Part shown: one piece after another, positions 56,274 through 64,000 of the stretch
Layout of the letters: every line of letters starts with the position of its first letter
How positions within the stretch are numbered: position 1 is the first letter of the stretch
Assembly (NCBI GenBank): GCA_030052745.1
Contig: JANBVO010000042.1
Location: 62,001-126,000, forward strand
Length of the DNA stretch: 64,000 bases
From: Pleurostoma richardsiae
Taxonomy: Eukaryota; Ascomycota; Sordariomycetes; Calosphaeriales; Pleurostomataceae
Direction: 5' to 3'
Made by a program: the position numbers and the translations under genes
Notes under the pieces: model-generated
The model's input: the letters and a program-made list of their open reading frames with translations, nothing else
The model's database searches: none
What the model was told of the DNA's origin: nothing

Positions 56274-58282
56274 TTCCCAACCGAGCCAAGTAGTTGAAGC
56301 GCCTTGATAACCTGGTTGGACTGGACAATCCGATCATGCGGCTCTGCTCAGTCATGACCACGGTGTTCTCTGAGAACACCGCATCCCACGCATATCCCGG
56401 TTCCTAGCCCACTATATGCGGCTGCAAGAGAGAACCGCTGATATCGCAAACCGGACGACGCGTGTCTCGTGGACCGGCTCGTGACGCCGATGGGGCAAGA
56501 AGATCTAGCCGACAATATCTGTTCCTTGCAGACGATGCCTTCTTTCGGCCGCTCCGGGATTTCCCAGGATCCTGGAATCGTTCAAGCGTCACCATGGATG
56601 ATGATATCGCATGAACCTTATGCAGGTGGGAATGGTCTCAATGCCAGCCCCGGAATGCTTAATCAATAGGAGCCACACAAAGAAGACATTATAGACATGC
56701 TATAGAAGAGTGTTGATCGGATCTTAGGTCTTTTGAAGGTTTCGATGAGTATCGGTTTTGTGTTTGAGCCACGAGAGCCAGCATCGATATCAGCATTCTC
56801 GATGTTTAAACGCCAATCGACGATTCACATGGCCATGTCCGAAAGCGGTAAGTCAGAGTTTCGCATGTTGATTGGTTGGATTCGGCCTGGCCTGGGAACT
56901 TCGCATCAACAGGGCCAGATGCAGTGCTTCAACACGCCTAAGAGGGAGCACAATAACACTGTTTCTCTGCCCAAGGGACCCATGTTGGGGAGGTTTGGCA
57001 CGCAGTCAGTCTGATCACTACGAGTTTGCTGCTGAAGAAAGGACGGTGTCTCGCCTCGGCGGCACAGCAAGCCGAGCCAGCCGCACAGGATCGGGGGTTT
57101 ACAGGGCGGAGGCTCGGAGCCCCTTTTCCTTTGGGCTGCGCAATATGTGAGCCCTCCCCGGTCAATATTACGGCCCTCCAACCTGGACGGCATTGGGCAT
57201 TGGGATTCTTCTGGAAAGGAACCACTCAGACAGCCGCATCCCCTTTTCCTCCCGCCCCAGGCACACTCGACTGTGCAGTAGCTTGACTCAAGACTTAGCA
57301 CTGCGGTTGGTGTCTGTGCTGCATGCGGGAAGGGCATTGAGGGGGCTCGACGATGGAAGAAGAAGTAATGAGAGCAAGAAGGAATATCAAGGCCAATCCA
57401 AGCTGCAGAAGAGTGCAGGGTATTTATCTGTGCGGTATCCGTCCCGAGGAGACAAACAATCGATTCAGGTGTAAAAAAGGGTGGACCGTTAATATTATCG
57501 GGGAGCCGGTGCCCATGCACGCCGTTGCCGTTGCCGGCGTGTCTTAGTTGACAAGACATCACCGCCTCCTCCCTCTTCTGTGGCTTTGATTCTGCTCTTT
57601 GTGTGTACGACTGCGGATGCGCATGATTACGAAGCACTGAATCCATCATTGCGGCCTGTTTCGGAAGACAAGAGCAGAATACTCCGTACTGAGTGGACGC
57701 AGAGGCAGAAAGAAGGAGGATTGAATGGAGGAGCGCCCGTGACCCGCTGCAACGCCAACCCCCTCGAATAAGCATAGTCCCAAATCTCGTCTCGCCTCGC
57801 CCTCACCCAAATCAAATCGTCGCCCGTCTTCCCACACGAAGTCAACGCGCACCTGCACCACGACATTGGCCACGCCCCCCGGCCTCGACGACTCTCCGCA
57901 CCCCGTTATCGCGACCACGCTCATTCGAATCTCATTTGTAGCGACTTGTTTTCCCTTTCTGCCGGCGATTGACGCATTGATACCCTTGATGTTGCGGGAG
58001 GGCGAGAGCTTCCGAGACGGCCTCACGCCCCCTTTGTGGACGGAAACCGCTTGACCGAGGGGGCAGCCACGAGCGTTAATCGAAACGAAACAACCCGCAC
58101 AACAGCCTCCATCCCCCGTTCACCGATAACAGCGACCGAATCGTCTCCGCCGCGCGACACTTCTGCGCCGCTTATCCTCATCCGACATCCGAACTCTCAC
58201 TTTCTCCTTTACGCACGACGACGCCGTCTTCGACACCTCTGCCGTTCTTCCAGCTCTGCGCTGTGGGTGATAACAGCGCAGG
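56274..58282. other. 2.0 kb divergent intergenic region
   Basis: Promoter DNA between the metallophosphoesterase gene (-) and the CaaX protein gene (+). Open frames, including 289 codons on the minus strand (56906-57775), show no recognisable domain and overlap promoter-like C/T-rich DNA. The 500 bases before 58283 are pyrimidine-rich, as expected for a leader. Confidence 0.5.
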
Positions 58283-60023
58283 ATGGCAGCAATGTCAGCT
58301 GCTCCCACAGCCACCACCCTGACTCCCCCGAGCAGCTCTCATGGTAACGGCTATTCTTGGAATATTTCCACTGGTCACTCAGAGGTAATTGCTGGCATTC
58401 CCGTTGGGCGCCGAGGAGCTCCCACGCTTTCGGAATCCATTTCGGGCGGTATGCTAATGTTCTACCTTGCATTTCTAGCATCCTGCTCAGGACCAAAACC
58501 CGTCCAAATTCGATAACACGAACGCATTCTCCAAGTCACCATACAGCTCACAGAACGGATACCCAGGAGCCTACAGTACTAGTAGCTGGTCAGGCATGGA
58601 CGCGCCGTTGAAGAAGCAGGGCGCTACAGAACCCTTTCCCGGCTCGAAAGATACATCCACGTACCTCGGCCCCGCGCAACAGCTGGAGCGGAAGCCTAGC
58701 AGCATACGAGAGCCTGTGATTTCTACCGACGCCGTAAGTGATCTCTACGGAGGCGGCCGGAATGGACAGACGGGCGATATTCCCCACAAGAGAACAAAGG
58801 GTGCTGCTTATGGCGGAGATGATGAAGACGAGAACTCGAAGTGGATCCACCGTGATAAATTGGCTAGGATAGAGAGCCAAGAGTTGCAGGCAGCTGGTAT
58901 CATCTTACCGAAAGCCCGGGCACGGAGCAAACCGCGCAGAGATCCGAGCCAGGAGAAGATGAACGGTCATAGAAAGGCTCCAGAGGGCGGAGAGCAGCTC
59001 GTATCTCGGTCACGAAAGAACTCCACGATTGCTTCGGAGCCCAAGACTCCCTCAGCAGATCCTGTCCCAGTCCCTAGCTGGGATCTGAGGTTACCTGAAG
59101 AAGTCGAGGAGGAAGAGGAGCGGACGTACTGGGTCTCGCCTAGCAACGCCCCAACCAGGATACCCATTGCCAAAACCAGTCCTTTACCAATCCCGGTGGA
59201 ACACATCGAGCGAGATACGCCGATGCTCAGGAGACGTGATCACAGTCCAGGCGAGGACGTCAACAGCATTTCTTACCCGAAGACCCGAGCAAGGAGCAGC
59301 AGCGCGAAGGAATCCACGTCGCTTCCTGCACTTTCCCCAGCCAAGCGCTCAGCGACAGATCTTTCACCAAAGAAGACGACGCCAGTGGCAGCTGGCCGCA
59401 AGACATCGGCACCAGCGAAGGCTAATAGCGCTGCCGGGCGGCCGAAGACCCGAAACGGCCCGGCCAAGGATTCGGGGAGCAGTAGCGGCGGCACGCGGCC
59501 ATCCACGCGGTCCGGGGAGCGGGAGTTATCACGAGATCTTTCGCCTGGCGCAGTGAGCGCTAAGCAGCCGGAGGGAGACCCGCCCTGGATGGTGTCCGCC
59601 TACCGGCCCGACCCGCGGTTGCCTCCCGACCAGCAATTACTGCCCACTGTTGCGAGACGACTGCAACAGGAGAAGTGGGAGCGCGAGGGCAAGTTTGGAA
59701 ACATCTACGACAGGGAGTTCCGGCCGCTGACGGACGAGGGCTTCATGGACCCTCCTCCTGTCGCCGAGTCTAGCCATGCTGCCGAGAACCAGGAGAGTGA
59801 AAAGCCGGACGAATGGCCTTTGAAAGCCGAGGCCAAGAGCCCGTCATCTCTTCAGCCTCCAGGCCGTGCCAACTCTTACTCGACAATTCCCAAGATCCAG
59901 GACAAGCCGGGCATGAGCCCACTGGCCAGTCCACGGACGCCCATGCAGCCATCTCCTGTTAGGGTGCCGGAACCCCAGGAAGACGAAAAGAAGGGCGGAT
60001 GTGGTTGCTGTGTTGTTATGTAG
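58283..60023 (+). CDS. Disordered CaaX-box protein, candidate TeaR/Mod5-type cell-end marker
   Basis: 548 aa from exons 58283-58384 and 58479-60023 (94-nt intron GTAATT...CTAG, phase 0). The protein ends in GCGCCVVM: Cys-Val-Val-Met is a CaaX box, and Met at the last position favours farnesylation, so it should anchor to a membrane, probably the plasma membrane. A neighbouring Cys could be palmitoylated. Two blocks stand out from the disordered, Ser/Pro/Lys-rich remainder. One is WIHRDKLARIESQELQAAGI (about residues 120-140). The other is a region near residues 400-455 (PPWMVSAYRPDPRLPPDQQ, LQQEKWEREGKFG, YDREFRPL). The architecture fits A. nidulans TeaR and S. pombe Mod5, prenylated proteins that hold Tea1/TeaA at hyphal or cell tips. 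I infer this from architecture and did not verify homology. A GTAAGT inside exon 2 (58735) could allow alternative splicing. Confidence 0.8.
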
Positions 60024-63000
60024 CGTGCTCTTCACGTCTCAGCGGCTGGATCCCGGCTTTTAAGACAAACATGCTCCGGTGCGGCAGTGAAGACGCCCGT
60101 GGCGCTGCCACCATACCTGGTATTGTGGTGTGTTGTTGTTGCGGACTCTAACGTCACCACCTCCCGGCTTAATCACCAACCTGGGAGACAATCCCCGGTG
60201 GCTGCACATCATCCTCATCTACCATTCCGACATCCAAAACCACTATCACCTCGTCTGAGCAGTTGCAAACTACTCTACCGGCTTGACGACGTTATGACTC
60301 TCTTCCTCTGTCAACTCGCATTCGGCACCATGTAGTTTACTGTCATCCGCTTTACACCATCCCAGCCTCGTGCGGCGTACTTGTCAGATTCTCTTTTGTA
60401 TCCCTTTAATCAACAAGCGTGCCGTTTTACCCAATTCTCACACAGCTTGCGGTGATTCTCCATCCCCCTTCAGATCCCGCCGGGGGCGGTTCTCGCTGGC
60501 GTTCTGGGGGACCTACTGTTCTTCGTGCCTGGCCCGGAGTCGCGATCCTCCTTTCCCCCTTCTGTCCCCCGAGCCCTCTTTCGACAACTACAATACTTCT
60601 ATGCGGACCCTAAGGCGTCCAACATTTCCCAAAACCGCACACTCCGTCAGATGGACCATTTCCCCCTTCTACATTCCTCCGCAGATCTGATTCTTTGTAC
60701 ACGCTTTGTCTCCTTCCTCTCCACCGCATTCCAACACCCGCCACTGGGCCGCCCTGGAATAAGCCGCCTCTGCACAGCCAAGGGGGCAGCACCAAGCTCC
60801 GGTGGCGTCCCGCAAGCAGTGTAGCTCGCAACGGGGACGTCGATTGAGGGAGGAGGCAAGGAGGAGCGTGTGCTTGAAAGAGAAGGACCACGTTGTTTTT
60901 GCGCAGAGCGGGAATGGCCGGCGTGCTAGGTTGCGCTCTGATACCCCCATTCCCATTCGTCTCGTGCGCGGCTTTGGAGAGGAGAGACACGGAGAGAGAC
61001 GTAGGAGAGGAGGTGCTAGGAGACCAAACGCAGATATGATAGACGAGAGTAAGAGAAAAACTTCGTTCAGACGACTTATTGCGCTCCCGTCGTATCTGTG
61101 ATTCGCCATGTAGATATTAACTAACCTCCGTACAACACACTCTCGACTCACCAGCAGCGCAAACTCCCTTTAATGTCACCGGGGCCTGGCGTTGGCTGTC
61201 TCCTGGAAGGGCCAGGCGTGCTGAAGAGCCCCTTATCATTGTTCTTAATCGAGTTGGCTACTCGTCTGCCTTGACATTTGCAGAGAACAGGAACATTGAG
61301 ACACGCCCTGAGACTCTCCTGAGACTCTAAACATATGCCAACTCATCATTTTCGGCCGCGCTACTAGGCGGAGTCCCGTAGAGGTAACCCCATGAAGGAG
61401 ACATGCTCTTATGATAAGTACCCGGTGTACTCATGGCCCGCACAGAGCGGATGAGTCCTGCTCGAAACGATATCAGGGGCAGAATGGCCGAGCGGCCTTG
61501 GCTAAGTATCTGCTGCATGGACGCGCGGCCCAGGCTTGCTAGGACGGCGAGATATCTGAGGTGGAGAGTGAAGTCGAGCGGATTGCATCTCCTTAGTCTC
61601 CTTTCTCGTGCTCCATCCCCGCTGGGTCTCTCTCTAGATTCTGCGCAGACATCTCGACTGGGTGGATCGGATCGACCGAGCGTGTCGTCTCGGTGAGCTG
61701 TGACAACGAAGGCTGACCTCATTGGGTGTTCGTGTCATCTGGTTCTTGTTAGTGACATCAGAAGGAGCGCCTGGAAGTCTCGAAGAGATGGGCTAGAGCA
61801 ATAAGCACAGTCGGTCCACAGGGAGGCAGTAGGAGGAGCATCGGCAACCCTATCGAATAGCTGGGAGTTGCTCTTCGAGCGTCACCCCTGTAGATATGGG
61901 GAGATCATCTGCTCTTCACCTAATTGGTTCTACGATCAAGACGTCAGCTGCAAAGAGTAACCGATGTCAGTGTATATCTGACGGGTAGACTAGGACGACA
62001 CGTGTCGGTGCGTCTCTACTCGCGAGCAAAGGCGTCAGCACCGGTGCTGTCATAGCCTAGCGGAGCAAGATATCCCAAACCGACCGGCTCTTTCTTGACT
62101 ACAAGACAGCGGTATATTGTGAAATCGCCTAGATGCATAGCGAAACTCTGGATATGCCACACACATGTCGAGACCTCTCCGGCATCATGCTCATCCCATT
62201 GCGTATTGAGAGCTGTATATCCGAGATCATCACCGAGATGTCACTCGGAGACTGGTAATTTACGCAGTCGTCGTTGTCCTATCACCGTCGAATGGTCAAC
62301 GACGGATTCACGTCACCGGCATGCAGGCCCAGAACTGCCACGTCTCCGCGTTTACCACGACTGTGAATACCTTAGCTTTTGTCGCTCACGACGCTATGCT
62401 TTGAGGCTGAGAAAGATAGAGAACTCCGAACGAAGGCTTCTGAAGCCAAATTCCCGAACAACAGGCAAGCGATTTATCAATGCCCCTCTGCCCCTCTGGC
62501 GGATACCTGCTCCAGTTCGAGGCTTTTAGGTTTTTACACCGCGGTGGCAGGAAATCATTACACCAAGAAGCCAACTCTACACTAGCAGACCAGTAACCGA
62601 GATGAATGAAGTTGCCACAGGTGGGCGTATGCACCAAGGGGAGAGATAGTCGGGTAGTGTCCCTTGGGTGAGCTGGGAAGGTAGTCGAGTGCGATCCAAC
62701 TTGATGGTGCAGACATGGCGGTAGGTGACGTGCTGAGAGCAAGTGCGCAGCAATACGTGTGTGATATGAGTACATGTTGGATACAGTACGCGTAAGTCAT
62801 TTAAGACGGGCCCGCAGTCGAGGGATCATACGGATGGGCCCTACACGACTCTAGATGCGCACCGGGCCTGAACAGATGGTATCCATTCGAGCCATCGTAC
62901 GTTGTAGTACTGCAGACAGCGGAGCCACACTCGAAACTGCCTCACCACTGACTCCCGTGGCGTTGGTGGCTCTATTCCTGGGACGCCGGCGTATCATGTT

Positions 63001-64000
63001 GAATGCCGCTGGGACGTGGGAGCTTATCTTGGGCCGGGGCGGCTCCGGTTTGCTGACAGGTTGGCAGGCAAACCTTTGGATGAAACTTTCATCTCTGTTG
63101 ACCGTCCATCGAGATCTTTATAACTGGGGGTCCTTCATCTCCAGCACGTGGTGGCAAGGACGATATAAAGCGGGCCGGGCAGGGCTGCTAGAGTTTCAGA
63201 TGATACGCGTAGCTGGTGGAGGATGGATCAACCTGGGAGACGGAACGCCGCGTAAGCCACAGCAACCGGCGACGGAAGACGTGCGATCCGAGGGTGGTCC
63301 TGGATGTAATCGGACCCATCAAGGGCCGACGGTCCGGCGAGCAGATCGCCGATCCGGCGCCGGCGGGGGGTCCCACCGAGATCCTGGCTCCGCGGAGATG
63401 TCCCGCGAGGCTATGAAGTTGGTGAAGGTCTTGGCAGCTGAATTGACTGCTAATCCTCCCTGGCGATATCCTGATCCAAAAAGCATGAAAGCTTATACTC
63501 CAGCCAGATGTTCAGGGCAGCTGAACTCAGTGTCGCCGAATGCGGGTATCCTAGACTTTACTCTGAAGATATACCGAACGGTTGAGGCGTTTGAGCTTGC
63601 CAAGGGGTCGAAATCAGCAGCGGACACTTACTAAGAGATGTACCTGCTTACTGACCCCCTTCGATGTACTCTCAACGTTTCCGTGCCAGCTCCAACAGGG
63701 CGACCCATTGGGGGCAGTACCAGCAAATCTCCGATATCCAATGGGATCAAAAACTGGCAATGTTGAGCCCGCAACTCGTCGGATTCACAGAATCACTGGG
63801 CTCTGTATCTGCTTAACTCGTAGAACACAACGCGTTTGGGTTCTTGAAGAGGATGCAGCCCTGGTGATTGGCCGACACGAGATCGAATAGGACGAGGCGG
63901 AAGGATGGCCGCCTCGTCTTGTAGGGGCGGATTCAGCCACTTTTGCCACACTTTAGTACTGGCAGTGTAACCTTCCAGCATACCTTTTACCTTGCTGTGT
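60024..64000. other. 4.0 kb region at the right edge without a convincing gene
   Basis: The start is 3'UTR of the CaaX gene; 60370-60900 is C/T-rich. A 259-codon plus-strand frame (62855-63634) has no recognisable domain and unremarkable composition, so I do not call it. A TGGCCGAGCGGC at 61493-61504 resembles a tRNA A box but has no matching B box or cloverleaf. The region may contain promoter DNA of a gene beyond the window. Confidence 0.5.

Noticed and set aside
61493-61504. tRNA-like A box TGGCCGAGCGGC
   Set aside because: No B box (GGTTCGAATCC type) or acceptor-stem pairing at the required distance.
62855-63634. 259-codon plus-strand frame near the right edge
   Set aside because: No recognisable domain and no compositional contrast with surrounding DNA. 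Transcript evidence would be needed before calling it.

Overview
The window looks like nuclear DNA of a filamentous ascomycete (Pezizomycotina, possibly Sordariomycetes; the class is a guess). Genes are single units on both strands, with short GT-AG introns (about 45-300 nt) and branch points of the CTAAC/CTGAC type. Intergenic gaps run from 0.4 to 7 kb, and the proteins are recognisably fungal. I saw no rRNA, tRNA, CRISPR array or transposon that I could support. Seventeen protein genes are supported, sixteen complete and one cut by the left edge. Two further loci are tentative.

Layout: the 3' part of a mitotic B-type cyclin gene (1-1374, -) is divergent across a 5.9 kb gap from a regulator with a C-terminal Zn2Cys6 cluster (7269-9222, +). 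After a 3 kb gap come an MFS transporter (12253-13625, +) and, convergent with it, kynurenine formamidase BNA7 (14061-15067, -). A Cys-rich/disordered protein with an 18-bp minisatellite follows (16827-19355, +). It converges on the DUG3 glutamine amidotransferase (19791-21468, -), which is divergent from the mitochondrial fusion dynamin MGM1 (22559-25489, +). MGM1 converges on a Zrg17-like CDF protein (25992-27751, -), which is divergent from a two-TM fungal protein (28561-29619, +).

The right half starts with a 3.1 kb stretch holding two tentative small multi-exon loci (30418-31378, +). Next are a seven-exon MIP-family channel (32719-34145, +), HSP90 with a probable 5'UTR intron (35597-37777, +), a Clr5-domain protein (39065-41352, +) and an MBOAT sterol O-acyltransferase (42128-44085, +). 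On the minus strand are a J-domain protein (45802-47523) and, across a 7.2 kb gap without convincing genes, a metallophosphoesterase (54729-56273). A CaaX-box protein resembling cell-end markers (58283-60023, +) is the last gene; the final 4 kb shows nothing I can call.

The genes do not form a biosynthetic cluster. They are mostly housekeeping: cell cycle, chaperones (HSP90 and a J-protein), mitochondrial fusion, zinc supply to the secretory pathway, glutathione turnover, tryptophan/NAD metabolism and sterol ester storage, plus lineage-specific regulators. The clearest results are exon models that continuous reading frames hide: a 26-nt microexon in the MIP channel, the 12- and 15-nt first coding exons of the cyclin and of DUG3, and the 27-nt last exon of the acyltransferase.
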